Positions 1-9,986 of a stretch of DNA of 64,000 bases are shown piece after piece. The notes under the pieces are model-generated. The model had not been told where the DNA came from. It did no database searches and saw nothing but the letters and a program-made list of their open reading frames with translations. Each line of letters starts with the position of its first letter. Positions within the stretch are counted from its first letter, which is position 1. Position numbers and translations under genes: made by a program. Source of the stretch: Bosea sp. 124 (GTDB lineage Bacteria > Pseudomonadota > Alphaproteobacteria > Rhizobiales > Beijerinckiaceae); the NCBI RefSeq assembly GCF_003046175.1, contig NZ_PZZM01000001.1:939001-1003000 (forward strand), given 5' to 3'.

Positions 1-52
1 GTTGGCAACACCAGGGCCGCGCCGCTAGCCTGCTGATGCTGGGGAGAGACGC

Positions 53-742
53 ATGAGCACCGAAGACGCCGCCGTCGAGGTAAAGGATGGCAGGATCCTG
101 ATCGACGGCGTCGATCAAGGTCTGGAGGTCGCCCACCATCAGGGCCTGCGCATGACTGTGACCGGCCTGCGTAAGTCCCGCACAGTCCAAATGCTCGATG
201 GCCGCCGGCTCGACGACACGCGAATTCATGGGATGGGCATCCTGGACGGCACTCTCGGCATCGTCGGGGCGTCCGACAAGGTGAAGGCCGTCGCGGTCGT
301 CGTGCAGTCGGCTCCCACCGGCGAGGAGCGACTGGATTGGCACACCTACGTCGGCTACTCGGCGGACGACGAATTTCCCGATGATACGCCTTGGGCAGTG
401 CAGGCACGCCTGCCGCCGGAGGTCTGGGCGATGCTGATCGCTGAATTCGATGCGGGACGCGTGCAGCGGCTGAGCATGGACGTCGACGGTGGGATGTGGA
501 GTAAGCCGACGCCGTTCTTCCATGACCCGAGGCCGCATTTGATGCTGCCACCGAAAGGAGGTGGTGCAGGTCATGCGATCGCGAAGACAATCTCCATCAC
601 CTGGGGAACCGAGATCGTGACCATGCCGGACGAAGCAGCCGCTCCCCTCACGACGTCGGGGGCCGGCAGGGTCCGTCAGCTGCTGACCTGGGGACTGCCG
701 GCGATCGTCGGGCTGCTTGCGATCATCGCGGCGAGAACCTGA
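53..742 (+). CDS. Hypothetical protein with C-terminal membrane anchor
   Basis: I do not recognise this 229-residue protein. It has no N-terminal signal peptide. Most of it looks like a soluble, acidic domain, and a single hydrophobic segment (about residues 209-227, ending close to the C-terminus) would anchor it in the inner membrane with the bulk in the cytoplasm. A good ribosome site (GGGGAGAG, 41-48) supports the ATG. The stop is only 2 bases from the next start, so it is probably co-transcribed with the HEPN-like gene downstream. Function unknown. Confidence 0.7.
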   Translation: MSTEDAAVEVKDGRILIDGVDQGLEVAHHQGLRMTVTGLRKSRTVQMLDGRRLDDTRIHGMGILDGTLGIVGASDKVKAVAVVVQSAPTGEERLDWHTYVGYSADDEFPDDTPWAVQARLPPEVWAMLIAEFDAGRVQRLSMDVDGGMWSKPTPFFHDPRPHLMLPPKGGGAGHAIAKTISITWGTEIVTMPDEAAAPLTTSGAGRVRQLLTWGLPAIVGLLAIIAART

Positions 743-744
743 TC

Positions 745-1302
745 ATGGGCCCGCAGAAACACGACGTTCCCGATGAGGCCGAGGACGACGGCTGGGAAGA
801 CGACGTCCCATGGGCAAATCCTCAGATCCAGAGCGACTATGAGGCCGCGCTGGGTCGGTTCCTGGTCGCGTTCAATCGGATCGACAACGAGGTCTCACAG
901 CTGATCTCGACGGTGCTGCACCTCTCCGAGCGTGCGGACCTCATCGAGCCCATGACCATCCGAACGGATTTCGCCCGCAAGCTCCAGGTCCTGGACCTGC
1001 TGACGCTAGCGAAGCATTCCGGCCAGTTGGGCGACGCCCCCATCGAGGAGATGCGCAAGCTCGCCGGCGAGCGGAACGTCGTCGCCCATGGGCACTTCGA
1101 TCAGAACCCGTTCGACGGGGAGTATCAGCTGAAAGGCAAGGGTCGCTATTCGGACTATAGCGCCAAGCGCCTCGACGGCCTAACCGAACGCTGCAACAGG
1201 GCCTGGCAGAAGCTGCGGTTTGTCGACGCCTGCTTCCACTTTGAAGCCCTCGAAGTTGATGACGACGGCAATATCGTCCCATCGTCGGTGGTCGGCTCTT
1301 AA
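745..1302 (+). CDS. HEPN-like domain protein, possible RNase toxin-type fold
   Basis: This 185-residue, mostly helical protein starts with an acidic stretch rich in D and E. Residues 110-115 read R-N-V-V-A-H, matching the R-x4-6-H motif with a polar residue after Arg that marks HEPN ribonucleases and HEPN-fold accessory domains. The preceding helices (about 35-100) resemble the usual HEPN bundle. HEPN proteins occur in toxin-antitoxin, abortive-infection and CRISPR systems, but no nucleotidyltransferase (MNT) partner is seen beside it. The only neighbour in the same operon is the tail-anchored protein ending 2 bases upstream. The HEPN call rests on the motif and predicted helical character alone. 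Confidence 0.6.
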   Translation: MGPQKHDVPDEAEDDGWEDDVPWANPQIQSDYEAALGRFLVAFNRIDNEVSQLISTVLHLSERADLIEPMTIRTDFARKLQVLDLLTLAKHSGQLGDAPIEEMRKLAGERNVVAHGHFDQNPFDGEYQLKGKGRYSDYSAKRLDGLTERCNRAWQKLRFVDACFHFEALEVDDDGNIVPSSVVGS

Positions 1303-1390
1303 ACGTCTGACGGACGGTTCATTTCGCTGGGAATACCTGAATTCACCGAAGCCTGGGTTGTATAATACGGTCGCCCGGCAGCTCGTCGAA

Positions 1391-1642
1391 ATGTTGAAGG
1401 TCGTCGTTCAAATCGTGGATTACGCCGAGCACGGCAACGGGTCAGAGGCGTGGGCCAAGGTAGAGACCTTGACCGCAACGAGTTCCATGCATCGGCGGGT
1501 TGTGGAAGCGATGGTCGCAGGTGATCGAACGCAGGACATTGGGGGCGACGCTATCGCAACGTGCCTCTCCACCCTCAAGCATCATCAAGCCGACGTCGAT
1601 CTGAGCGGTTTCAAGACCCAAGAGACCATCGGACACTGGTAG
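1391..1642 (+). CDS. Small hypothetical protein (doubtful)
   Basis: An open frame follows the HEPN-like gene. Its longest version would begin inside that gene, so the internal ATG at 1391 is the more reasonable start and gives 83 residues. No family is recognised. A TATAAT hexamer at 1360-1365 lies just upstream but has no convincing -35 partner. The remaining bases to 1748 show no gene. Confidence 0.3.
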   Translation: MLKVVVQIVDYAEHGNGSEAWAKVETLTATSSMHRRVVEAMVAGDRTQDIGGDAIATCLSTLKHHQADVDLSGFKTQETIGHW

Positions 1643-1748
1643 TCGGTGGAGGTTCCCAGTCGTTCTGATCCTCAACGTATGGCGTCTATCTGCTCCGCTT
1701 CCGTGTGCTTAGCCGATCGCGCCCTGCCCGGCTAACCGCTTCATACGC

Positions 1749-4106
1749 TCAGTGTAACGACACGCTACGCAGCCTGAGCGCATTGCCGATCACGCTGACC
1801 GAGGAGAGGGCCATGGCGGCGGCAGCGATGATCGGGGACAGCAGGATGCCGAAGAAGGGGTAGAGCAGACCTGCGGCAATGGGCACCCCCGCCGCATTGT
1901 AGATGAAGGCGAAGAACAGGTTCTGACGGATGTTGCTCATGGTCGAACGGCTGAGCTGGAGCGCCGTCACGATGCCTTGCAAGTCGCCCTTGAGCAGGGT
2001 GACCCCAGCGCTCTCGATGGCGACGTCGGTGCCGGTTCCCATCGCGACGCCGATGTCGGCGGCGGCGAGAGCGGGCGCATCGTTGACGCCGTCGCCTGCC
2101 ATCGCGACGATCCGACCCTGAGACCGCAACTTGGCGACGACGCCGCTCTTCTCTTCCGGCAGCACCTCGGCCTCGACCTCGGCGATGCCGAGCCGGCGAG
2201 CCACGGCCTCGGCGGTCGTCCGGTTGTCTCCCGTGAGCATGACCACTCGGATGCCGGCAGCCTGGAGGGCCTTGATCGCCGCGGGCGTGGTTTGCTTGAC
2301 GGGATCGGCGATCGCCAGCAGACCAGCGGCCTTACCGTCGATCGCGACCACGATGACGGTCGCGCCATCTCCGCGAAATTCCTCCGCCTCCGCAGCAAAA
2401 GCCGCGATGTCGATGCCGGACTCGCTCATGATACGATGGCTGCCGATGACCAGCGCATGGCCTTCGACGATGCCCGTGACGCCCTTGCCCACGGGGCTGT
2501 CGAAGTCCTTGGCCTCGGCGAGCGTGAGCCCCCGTTCCTTCGCCGCCTCGACGATCGCCTCGGCGAGCGGGTGCTCGCTGGAGCGTTCCAGGGTGGCGGC
2601 AAGGCGAAGCACCTCGTCCTCGCCGAAGCCCTCCGCAACCTTCAGGCTCGTCAGCTTCGGCCGGCCCTCGGTCAGCGTCCCGGTCTTGTCGATGACAAGC
2701 GTGTCGATCTTCTCGAAACGTTCCAGCGCCTCGGCGTTCTTGATAAGCACGCCGAGACTGGCACCGCGGCCGACGCCGACCATGATCGACATCGGCGTGG
2801 CGAGCCCCAGCGCGCAGGGGCAGGCGATGATCAGAACGGCAACGGCGGCGACGAGCCCGTGGGCGAAGCGTGGCTCAGGCCCCCAAAGCATCCAGGCCCC
2901 GAAGGCGATCACCGCGACGCCGATCACCAACGGCACGAACCAGCCGGAGACCTGGTCGGCGAGGCGTTGGATCGGCGCGCGCGAGCGCTGGGCCTGGACG
3001 ACCATGGCGACGATGCGCGAAAGCATGGTGTCACTGCCGATCTTGCTCGCGCGCATGATGAAGCCGCCGCTGCGGTTCAGGGTGCCGCCGATCAGGGGCG
3101 AACCGACCTCCTTCGTGACCGGCATCGACTCGCCCGTCACCATCGCCTCGTCGATCGAGCTGCGGCCCTCGACGAGTTCGCCGTCAACGGGCACGGTCTC
3201 GCCGGGACGGACCCGCAGCCGATCCCCGACCACCACCGCATCGAGGCCGATGTCCTCGTCGCCGCCATCGTCGCGCACTCGCCGCGCCGTTTTCGGCACC
3301 AGGTCGAGCAAGGCCCGGATGGCGCCACCCGTTTGTTCGCGTGCCCTCAGTTCCAGAACCTGGCCGAGCAGCACCAGCACGGTGATCACCGCCGCCGCCT
3401 CGAAATAGACCGCAACCGATCCCTCGACGGATCGGAACGTCGCCGGAAAGATGCCAGGGGCGACGGTCGCGACGACGCTGTAGATCCAGGCCACGCCAAT
3501 GCCCATCGCGATCAGCGTGAACATATTCAGGCTGCGGTTCACGATCGACTGCCAGCCTCGCTCGAAGAAGGGCCAGCCGGCCCAGAGCACCACGGGCGTC
3601 GCCAGGGCGAGCTGTATCCAGTTCGAGGTTTGCGGACCGAGCCACATGTGCAGGTCGAGGAGATGCCCTCCCATCTCCAGGAGGAACACGGGAAGGGCCA
3701 GCCCGAGGCCGACCCAGAAGCGGCGCGTCATGCCGCGCAGTTCGGCGCTAGGCCCAGCCTCGCCCGTCGCGATCTCCGGCTCCAGCGCCATGCCGCAGAT
3801 CGGACAGTTTCCAGGCGTTGGCTGCCTGATCTGAGGATGCATGGGACAGGTGTAGATCGCTCCGGCCGGCGCTGGCTCGGTGGCAGGGTCCTCGCCCTCC
3901 GACACGTAGCGCTCCGGCGCCGCCTTGAACTTGGTCTCGCAGCCCGCGGAGCAGAAATGATACGTCTGGCCATCATGGACCGCCTCGTGCTTGGCGGTGG
4001 CCGGATCGACCGTCATCCCGCAGACCGGGTCCTTCTCGACTGGGGCTGCCGACGTGGGGCGATGGTCATGACCAGGTTCGCCATGGTGGTGATCGTGATG
4101 GGTCAT
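1749..4106 (-). CDS. copA: Copper-exporting P1B-1 type ATPase with YHS and heavy-metal-binding domains
   Basis: This ATP-driven Cu(I)/Ag(I) pump moves metal from cytoplasm to periplasm. From the N-terminus there is a His-rich tip ([14 protein letters not shown]), a YHS domain with paired Cys (VCGM, FCSAGC), a Cys/Met heavy-metal-binding segment ([14 protein letters not shown]), then an eight-helix P-type core. Core motifs are complete: TGES, CPC in [20 protein letters not shown] with the phosphorylated Asp, SEHPLAE and GDGVNDAP. The late helices carry YN-x4-P and MALSSVSV-x2-NALRL, the signature of the Cu+ class. No CXXC HMA domain is present; the YHS/HMBD pair replaces it. The frame is open up to 4259, but those extra 51 residues overlap the upstream gene and look non-coding, so the ATG at 4106 is preferred (785 residues). 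Last gene of the copper operon. Confidence 0.93.
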   Translation of the reverse strand: MTHHDHHHGEPGHDHRPTSAAPVEKDPVCGMTVDPATAKHEAVHDGQTYHFCSAGCETKFKAAPERYVSEGEDPATEPAPAGAIYTCPMHPQIRQPTPGNCPICGMALEPEIATGEAGPSAELRGMTRRFWVGLGLALPVFLLEMGGHLLDLHMWLGPQTSNWIQLALATPVVLWAGWPFFERGWQSIVNRSLNMFTLIAMGIGVAWIYSVVATVAPGIFPATFRSVEGSVAVYFEAAAVITVLVLLGQVLELRAREQTGGAIRALLDLVPKTARRVRDDGGDEDIGLDAVVVGDRLRVRPGETVPVDGELVEGRSSIDEAMVTGESMPVTKEVGSPLIGGTLNRSGGFIMRASKIGSDTMLSRIVAMVVQAQRSRAPIQRLADQVSGWFVPLVIGVAVIAFGAWMLWGPEPRFAHGLVAAVAVLIIACPCALGLATPMSIMVGVGRGASLGVLIKNAEALERFEKIDTLVIDKTGTLTEGRPKLTSLKVAEGFGEDEVLRLAATLERSSEHPLAEAIVEAAKERGLTLAEAKDFDSPVGKGVTGIVEGHALVIGSHRIMSESGIDIAAFAAEAEEFRGDGATVIVVAIDGKAAGLLAIADPVKQTTPAAIKALQAAGIRVVMLTGDNRTTAEAVARRLGIAEVEAEVLPEEKSGVVAKLRSQGRIVAMAGDGVNDAPALAAADIGVAMGTGTDVAIESAGVTLLKGDLQGIVTALQLSRSTMSNIRQNLFFAFIYNAAGVPIAAGLLYPFFGILLSPIIAAAAMALSSVSVIGNALRLRSVSLH

Positions 4107-4147
4107 GGGGGCCGGCTTTCTGCTCGATGACGAGCGGCCTGGGGGAA

Positions 4148-4165
4148 CCGGGCCTGTTGGCCCGG
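4148..4165 (-). other. Intergenic hairpin before copA
   Basis: A 7-bp perfect stem (CCGGGCC / GGCCCGG) with a TGTT loop lies in the 125-base gap between the DUF305 gene and copA. There is no T-run, so it is not a standard terminator; it may stabilise or separate mRNA segments. Confidence 0.4.
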
Positions 4166-4231
4166 CTCGTTGGCGTTTGGGTGGCGTCTCGCCACGCTTC
4201 GATGGATCTCCGTCCGCGACGGAGCCTACGA

Positions 4232-4681
4232 TTACTTCGGGGCGTTCTTGGTCAGCCACTCACGCATCTCGGCGATCTCGCGCTCCTGATCCTTGATGAT
4301 CTGAGCGGCCATAGCCTTCGTCGTCTCGTCCTTGGCATGGGCCAAGGCGACCTTGGCCATGTCGATCGCGCCCTGATGGTGAGGGATCATCTTTGCGCGG
4401 AAGTCGACGTCCGGATTGCCGGTGTAGGGCACCGCCATGTCGTGCATCATCTTCATGTCGGCGGCCTTGAAGTCCTTGGTCGAGGCCGCGTCGCCGGCTG
4501 CCGGCATCATCGTCTTCATCATGGCCTGCATGGACTCCATGTCCATCATGCCCATGCCCATCTTGCCCATGGGCGTGGCGCCGGCCGCGGGAGCTGCGCC
4601 ATGTCCCTGATGGGACGATTGCGCCAGGGCGGGCCCAGCGAGGGCCAGGAGGATCAGCGTGGTGGGGATCGAGCGTTTCAT
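4232..4681 (-). CDS. DUF305 family periplasmic metal-binding protein
   Basis: A 149-residue exported protein. It has a signal peptide (hydrophobic core about residues 5-18, cleavage near ALA-Q), a Met/His-rich linker with many M residues ([14 protein letters not shown]) and a C-terminal DUF305 helical domain with the diagnostic [12 protein letters not shown] motif. DUF305 proteins sit in copper-resistance operons and several bind copper. Met-rich stretches are typical Cu(I)/Ag(I) ligands. The frame is open far upstream, but the ATG at 4681 is preceded by an AGAAGGAA ribosome site and starts the signal peptide. Located between an RND pump operon and copA, it probably buffers periplasmic copper. 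Confidence 0.88.
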   Translation of the reverse strand: MKRSIPTTLILLALAGPALAQSSHQGHGAAPAAGATPMGKMGMGMMDMESMQAMMKTMMPAAGDAASTKDFKAADMKMMHDMAVPYTGNPDVDFRAKMIPHHQGAIDMAKVALAHAKDETTKAMAAQIIKDQEREIAEMREWLTKNAPK

Positions 4682-4703
4682 CGGTTCGGTTCCTTCTTCG
4701 GGG

Positions 4704-5078
4704 TCAGTCGTGGGTGAAGCGCGCCTGCAGCGCGTGGCCATCGGCGAGCGTGGCGGACACGACGACGCGTGCGCCCTTGCCGAGGGATTGGGCGAGGCTG
4801 CCGATGAGCTTGTTGGGTTCGACGGGCGACAGGGCGACGGTCGCGGTCTTGCCGGCATCCTGGACGATGGCGCGGGCCGACTTCGTTCCCGCGGAGGCGA
4901 GCGGCTTGTCGGCGGCGTCGGTGAGGTAGAGGACGAACTCGGTCCCCTTCGCCACCATCTCGACGTGGTGGCCCGCGACGTCGACCACGGGCCCGCCGTT
5001 GGGACCCTTCGAGACCTCATGGGCCCCGGCGGTCGACGCGAAGCCGACGATGGCCAGGACGGCGATCGATTTGAGCAT
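4704..5078 (-). CDS. Small periplasmic protein of the metal-efflux operon
   Basis: A 124-residue protein with a clear signal peptide (MLKSIAVLAIVGFASTAGA) and a mature part that starts HEVSKGPNGG. Such proteins commonly follow CusA/CzcA-type pumps and are annotated as hypothetical; the exact role is unknown. The mature domain is rich in beta-type residues. A strong AAGGAG ribosome site is 7 bases before the ATG. It sits 19 bases after the pump gene and 22 before the DUF305 gene, so it is surely part of the same transcript. Confidence 0.75.
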   Translation of the reverse strand: MLKSIAVLAIVGFASTAGAHEVSKGPNGGPVVDVAGHHVEMVAKGTEFVLYLTDAADKPLASAGTKSARAIVQDAGKTATVALSPVEPNKLIGSLAQSLGKGARVVVSATLADGHALQARFTHD

Positions 5079-5097
5079 GTTGGTTCTCCTTGTTCTC

Positions 5098-8000
5098 TCA
5101 GTAGGTTTCGGCAGGCGTCAGTTGCCCGCCTTCCGAGGCGCGGCCAGCCGCGATGCGTTCCAGCGGCTTGCGGCCGAAGGCGAGGAAGAGGAGCGGCGTC
5201 AGCACCGTGTCGATGATCGTCGCCGATATCAGGCCCCCGAAGATCGTGACGGCGACCGGATGCAGGATTTCCCGGCCAGGCTGGTCGGCGCCGTAGAGCA
5301 GCGGGACCAGTGCCAACCCTGCCGAGAGCGCGGTCATCAGCACCGGCGTCAGGCGTTCCAGGCTGCCGCGGATGACGAGGTCCCGCCCGAAGCTCTCGCC
5401 TTCGTGGAGCGCCAGGTTGATGTAGTGCGAGACCTTGAGGATGCCGTTGCGGGCCGAGATGCCGGCGAGCGTGATGAAGCCAACCATCGAGGCGACCGAG
5501 AGCGGCTGCCCGGCGAGGTGCAGAGCGACGACGCTGCCGATCAGCGCGAGCGGGATGTTGCCCATGATGATCAGCGCCAGCACCGCCGACTGGTAGCGGG
5601 TGAACAGCACCACAAAGATCAGCGCGAGCGATACGAGGCTCAGTAGCCCGATCCGCAGCGTCGCCTCCTCCTGCGCTTGGAAGGTGCCCTCCATGCGGGT
5701 GACATAGCCCTGAGGCAGCGGGGTCTGCGCGACGACCCCGCGGATGTCGGCGATGATCGCCGTCATGTCGCGCTGGCCGTCGCCGTTGCCGTAGACCGCG
5801 ATGCGGCGCTGGCCGTTCTCACGCTGGATCTGGTTGGGGCCATCCGTCTCGGAGACCGAGGCGATCATGCGCAACGGCACGTGGCCGGACGGCGTCGCGA
5901 TCAGGAGGTCCTCCAGTCCGGTCGTGGATCGATCCTGGTCGGACAGGCGCAGCACCACGTCGTAGCGGCGGTTGCCCTCGACGATCTGCGACACCGTGCG
6001 GCCGTTGGAGAGCGTCTCCAGCGCCTGGGTGACGCTGGCCGGCGTCAGGCCGTAGAGCGCCGCCTTCTCATGGTCGACGTCGATGCGCAGCTGAGGGATG
6101 CGGACCTGCCGCTCGACCTGGAGATCGACCAGGCCCGGCACGGCGGCAAGGCGCTCGCGCAGGGTCTCGGCCAGGCTGCGGATCGTGTCGAGATCCTCGC
6201 CATAGATTTTCAGCGCGATCTGCGCCCGCACGCCCGAGAGCATGTGGTCGAGCCGGTGGCCGATGGGCTGGCCGATGTTGACCGAGACCGGCAGGACGCT
6301 CAGCGCCGCCCGAATGTCGGCGTAGATCGCCTCCTTGGGCCGTTCGGAGCGATGCAGGTCGATGTCGACCTCCGAGGAATGGACGCCCTCGGCGTGCTCG
6401 TCGAGTTCGGCGCGCCCGGTCCGGCGCCCGATCGACTTCACCTCCGGCACCTTGAGCGCGAGCCGTTCGGCGATCAGCCCGAGGCGATGGCTCTCGGCCA
6501 GCGAGATGCCGGGGTTGTACTGCAGAGAGACCACCAGCGTGCCCTCGTTGAAGGGCGGCAGGAAGGTCCGCGGCAGCAGCGTCGCGCCATAGACGGCCAG
6601 GGCCACGCCGATGCCTACCATCGACAGGATCAGGCCCCGGGCCCCGAAGGCCCAGCGCAGCAGCGCGGCGTTGCCGCTCTTGAGATGGCGCACGACGAAG
6701 GAGTCGCGCTCGTGCCCGCCGGCTGTCCCCGAGAGCAGGTAGTAGGCCATGACCGGCGTCAGCGTGATCGAGACGACCAGCGACGCCAGGATCGAGACGA
6801 TGTAGGCGACCCCGAGCGGCGCGAAGAGCCGCCCCTCGATGCCCGACAGGGCAAAGAGCGGGATGAAGACCAGGATGATGATGGCCGTTGCGTAGACGAT
6901 GCCCGACCGCACCTCCTGCGAGGCGGCCGCGATGACCGCCAGCACCGGCTTGGGCATGGCGCTTTCCCGGTTCTGCTTCAGGCGCCGCAGGATGTTCTCC
7001 ACGTCCACGACCGCGTCGTCGACCAGTTCGCCGATTGCGATCGCCAGACCGCCGAGCGTCATCGTGTTGATCGTCAGGCCGAACAGCTTGAAGACCAGGA
7101 CCGTCGTCAGGATCGAGACCGGGATCGCGGTCAGGGAGATCAGGGTCGCCCGGACGTTCATCAGGAAGAGCAGCAGGATGACGGCGACCACGCCCGCCGC
7201 CTCCAGCAGCACGCGCTCGACATTGGCGATCGAGGTCTCGATGAAGGTGGCCTGCCGGAACTGGACGTTGGTCGCCGAGATGCCGGCGGGCAGCGTCTTC
7301 TGGATCTCGGCCAGCGCCGCCTCCACCTGCCTCGTCAGCGAGACGGTGTCGGCGTCGGGCTGCTTCTGGATGCCGATGATCACCGCCGGCTTGCCCTGGT
7401 ATCCGGCGTCGCCGCGCTTGACCCGCGCGGCGAACTCGACGGCCGCGACCTGGTGCAGCAGAACCGGCTGGCCCTGACGCTGAACGACGACCGTGTTGCG
7501 CAGATCCTCCAGCCGGCGTGTCAGCCCGACGTTGCGGATGAGGTACTCCCGGCCCTGCTGGTCGACGAACCCGCCGCCGGTGTTGGTGCCGAAACGCGTG
7601 ACCGCCGCCTCGACCTGCTCGTGAGTGACGTCCAGCGCCTGCAGAGCCGCGACGTCCGGGGTGATCCGGTACTGCCGGACCTCCCCGCCGATCGGGATGA
7701 CCTGCGAGACACCGGCGATGTTGAGGAGCTGCGGCCGTATGGTGAAGTCCGCGATCTCGCGCACCTCCATCGGCGAGGCCTTCTCGGCCGTCACCGCCAC
7801 CAGCATGATCTCGCCCATGATGGAGGAGACTGGGCCCATTTGCGGAGCGACGCCGCGCGGCAACTGCTCGCGAACAAGGGACAGGCGCTCGGCGACGAGC
7901 TGGCGCGAGCGGTAGATGTCGGTGCCCCAGTCGAACTCGACATAGGTGATCGAGAGACCGACGCCCGACACTGACCGCACGCGCAACACGCCCGGCATGC

Positions 8001-8223
8001 CGTTCATCGCCGTCTCCAGCGGGTAGGTGACGAGCTGCTCGACCTCCTGTGGCGCGAGCCCCTCGGCTTCCGTCATCAGGGTGACGGTCGGCCGGTTCAG
8101 GTCGGGGAAAACGTCCACGGGCACGCGCGGCAGCACGTAGGAGCCGTAGGCGACGAGGACGAGCGCGGCGGCGATGACGAAGAGCCGGTTGCGCAGGCTG
8201 GCCGAGACGAGGAGGTTGAACAT
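5098..8223 (-). CDS. Heavy-metal efflux RND transporter, inner-membrane pump (CusA/CzcA family)
   Basis: A 1041-residue proton-driven pump of the HME-RND class, the usual length for this family. It starts with the typical first helix (MFNLLVSASLRNRLFVI) and the family motif RVPVDVFPDLNRPTV. The transmembrane proton-relay motif GELVDDAVVDVENI is present in helix 4, followed by the conserved pairs of 6-helix halves and two large periplasmic loops. It pairs with the CusB-like adaptor 11 bases upstream. Copper/silver is the likely substrate because the operon also holds copA and a Met-rich DUF305 protein; the metal-binding Met residues were not positioned. The open frame extends upstream into the adaptor gene, but the ATG at 8223 matches family N-termini. 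No outer-membrane factor gene lies in this operon. Confidence 0.92.
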   Translation of the reverse strand: MFNLLVSASLRNRLFVIAAALVLVAYGSYVLPRVPVDVFPDLNRPTVTLMTEAEGLAPQEVEQLVTYPLETAMNGMPGVLRVRSVSGVGLSITYVEFDWGTDIYRSRQLVAERLSLVREQLPRGVAPQMGPVSSIMGEIMLVAVTAEKASPMEVREIADFTIRPQLLNIAGVSQVIPIGGEVRQYRITPDVAALQALDVTHEQVEAAVTRFGTNTGGGFVDQQGREYLIRNVGLTRRLEDLRNTVVVQRQGQPVLLHQVAAVEFAARVKRGDAGYQGKPAVIIGIQKQPDADTVSLTRQVEAALAEIQKTLPAGISATNVQFRQATFIETSIANVERVLLEAAGVVAVILLLFLMNVRATLISLTAIPVSILTTVLVFKLFGLTINTMTLGGLAIAIGELVDDAVVDVENILRRLKQNRESAMPKPVLAVIAAASQEVRSGIVYATAIIILVFIPLFALSGIEGRLFAPLGVAYIVSILASLVVSITLTPVMAYYLLSGTAGGHERDSFVVRHLKSGNAALLRWAFGARGLILSMVGIGVALAVYGATLLPRTFLPPFNEGTLVVSLQYNPGISLAESHRLGLIAERLALKVPEVKSIGRRTGRAELDEHAEGVHSSEVDIDLHRSERPKEAIYADIRAALSVLPVSVNIGQPIGHRLDHMLSGVRAQIALKIYGEDLDTIRSLAETLRERLAAVPGLVDLQVERQVRIPQLRIDVDHEKAALYGLTPASVTQALETLSNGRTVSQIVEGNRRYDVVLRLSDQDRSTTGLEDLLIATPSGHVPLRMIASVSETDGPNQIQRENGQRRIAVYGNGDGQRDMTAIIADIRGVVAQTPLPQGYVTRMEGTFQAQEEATLRIGLLSLVSLALIFVVLFTRYQSAVLALIIMGNIPLALIGSVVALHLAGQPLSVASMVGFITLAGISARNGILKVSHYINLALHEGESFGRDLVIRGSLERLTPVLMTALSAGLALVPLLYGADQPGREILHPVAVTIFGGLISATIIDTVLTPLLFLAFGRKPLERIAAGRASEGGQLTPAETY

Positions 8224-8234
8224 CGCGGATTGCC

Positions 8235-9923
8235 TCAGCGGATCTGGTTGAGGTGTTCGGCGCCGCGGACCACGATCCGGTCTCCCGTCGCGATACCGGC
8301 CCGGATCACGACCCGCGTCGCGTCGAACGGCTCGGTGCGGACCGGCTTGGCCTCGAAACGCTCGGGGTCGGTGTGGCGCCAGACCAGCGCCTCGCCGTTG
8401 CCGCCTCGCACGACCGCGTCGCGCTGGACGATGATGCCGGCGACGCTGGCTCCGTTCTGGGCCGTCACCCGGACGGGCTGCCCGATCGCCAGCGTGGCCG
8501 GCGCGTCCTCGATCGAGAACTGCACCACCGTCGCCTGCTGCTGCAGCGCCCGCCCGAAGCCGCGGAAGGAGAGCGCGAGGGGCTTGCCGCCCGGCAACGT
8601 GGCCGAGGCGCCGCCGAGTTGGGACAGGTCGACGTCGCCATACGACAGCGCCTCGACCCACAGCCCGCCGGGATCGAGAACCTGGAACAGGACGTCCTGC
8701 GATCCGACGACCTGCCCGGCCACGACCCGGACGGCCGAGACGACGCCGCCCAGCGGCGCGCGCAGCACCTCGGGTTCGACCCGGATGCGACCGACGATCT
8801 CGCGCCGCCGCATCAGGCCGGCGAGTTCGATCTCGAAATCGACGACCTGGCTCTGGGGGGCGATGGCCCGCTCGGCCAGGCCGCGCGAGCGCTTGAGCTT
8901 CTCCTCGACCATCGCGATCTGTTGCTCGATCTCGCCGACGCGCTCGGCGATGGTGGTGCGGTCGGCCTGCGGCACCGCCTGCTCGACGGTCGCCAGGATA
9001 TCGCCGCGCCGGACGCGTTGCCCGAGCCACGGCAGCCCGCCGTCGGGCGCGACGATCCGGCCGCCGGTGATGCTCTGGACCTGGCCGGAGCGATTGGGAT
9101 CGGCGATCACGCGCCCGACCAGGGCGACGGTCCTGCCGGCCTCCTCGGGCTTGGCGACCTGCGTGCGAACGCCAAGGAGCCGCTGGGTCGACTTCGGCGC
9201 GAAGACCGCCCCGTCCGCGAGTCGGCGGGGCGTGTCGCCCGCCGGAAGTGCGACCTTCGCGGCCTCGCCATGATCATGGCCTTCATGGGCCGTCGCGATC
9301 GCCGTTCCCGCGATCAGCAGCAGCACGACCAGCCCGATCGCCGGTATGACCGGACGGGCGCTGCGCAGGCCGACCCCAAGCAGGAGCCCGAACGCCAGGG
9401 CCGCGCCGGTGGCCAGGTGAAGCACCGGCACCTGCTTGCCAACGATGGTGACGCTCGCGGCCCGCTCGGTCGGCGCCGACGCGGCTGGCACGGCTGAAGC
9501 CGCCGGCCGGTCCAGCGTTCCGATCAGGAGATCGTCGCCACCGGGGTGGGTGATCGCGACGACGAGCTCCAGCGGGCCCGCGCCCGCAAGCTGATCGGAC
9601 GCCAGGACGTAGGTGCCATCCGGCGTCGGCGTCGCCACGACCTCGGCGCCCGCTCCGATCGTCACCGCGATGCGCGCGTCGAGAACCGGTTCGTTTCCGG
9701 CATAGCGGTCGAGGAACAGCGTCAGCCGGCCCGCGCGCAAGACCCCGACTAGCTCATAGGCGTCGGAGTGAAGTGCCAGGCGGGGCGTCCCGGCAGCCGA
9801 CACCGCAGCGGCGGGGGCGCCATGGTCGTGGCCCTCATGGGCAGCGGCGGGAATCGACAGGAGAGAGGCGAGCGCCAACGGCGCGATAAGGCAGCGAGCG
9901 ACGCTGCGGCATAGGGATAACAT
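8235..9923 (-). CDS. RND efflux periplasmic adaptor (CusB/CzcB family)
   Basis: A 562-residue membrane-fusion protein linking the inner-membrane pump to an outer-membrane channel. It has a signal peptide followed by HEGHDHG, a domain of about 170 residues, one internal hydrophobic stretch (about 175-215) and then a second AHEGHDHGE motif before the adaptor core with barrel-sandwich (SGQVQSITGGRI), alpha-hairpin (about 315-370) and beta-barrel domains. The two His-rich tags probably bind metal. The extra N-terminal part and internal membrane segments make it longer than CusB. The region just before the ATG is pyrimidine-rich and lacks a ribosome site, so the start is not certain. Confidence 0.88.
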   Translation of the reverse strand: MLSLCRSVARCLIAPLALASLLSIPAAAHEGHDHGAPAAAVSAAGTPRLALHSDAYELVGVLRAGRLTLFLDRYAGNEPVLDARIAVTIGAGAEVVATPTPDGTYVLASDQLAGAGPLELVVAITHPGGDDLLIGTLDRPAASAVPAASAPTERAASVTIVGKQVPVLHLATGAALAFGLLLGVGLRSARPVIPAIGLVVLLLIAGTAIATAHEGHDHGEAAKVALPAGDTPRRLADGAVFAPKSTQRLLGVRTQVAKPEEAGRTVALVGRVIADPNRSGQVQSITGGRIVAPDGGLPWLGQRVRRGDILATVEQAVPQADRTTIAERVGEIEQQIAMVEEKLKRSRGLAERAIAPQSQVVDFEIELAGLMRRREIVGRIRVEPEVLRAPLGGVVSAVRVVAGQVVGSQDVLFQVLDPGGLWVEALSYGDVDLSQLGGASATLPGGKPLALSFRGFGRALQQQATVVQFSIEDAPATLAIGQPVRVTAQNGASVAGIIVQRDAVVRGGNGEALVWRHTDPERFEAKPVRTEPFDATRVVIRAGIATGDRIVVRGAEHLNQIR

Positions 9924-9986
9924 GAGGAGGAACCCACTGACATCGGCACGGCATTCCCGGCGGCGCGGCGGGATGCCGGCCGTCGA

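Noticed and set aside
1977..4130. Very long open frame on the plus strand over copA
   Set aside because: Mirror of the copA coding frame caused by high GC at third positions; its protein is Asp/Arg/His-rich and has no domain.
4148..4165. Transcription terminator inside the copper operon
   Set aside because: Hairpin lacks a T-run and lies between genes that belong together.
5677..7974. Long plus-strand open frame over the RND pump gene
   Set aside because: Antisense shadow of a well-supported pump gene with complete motifs.
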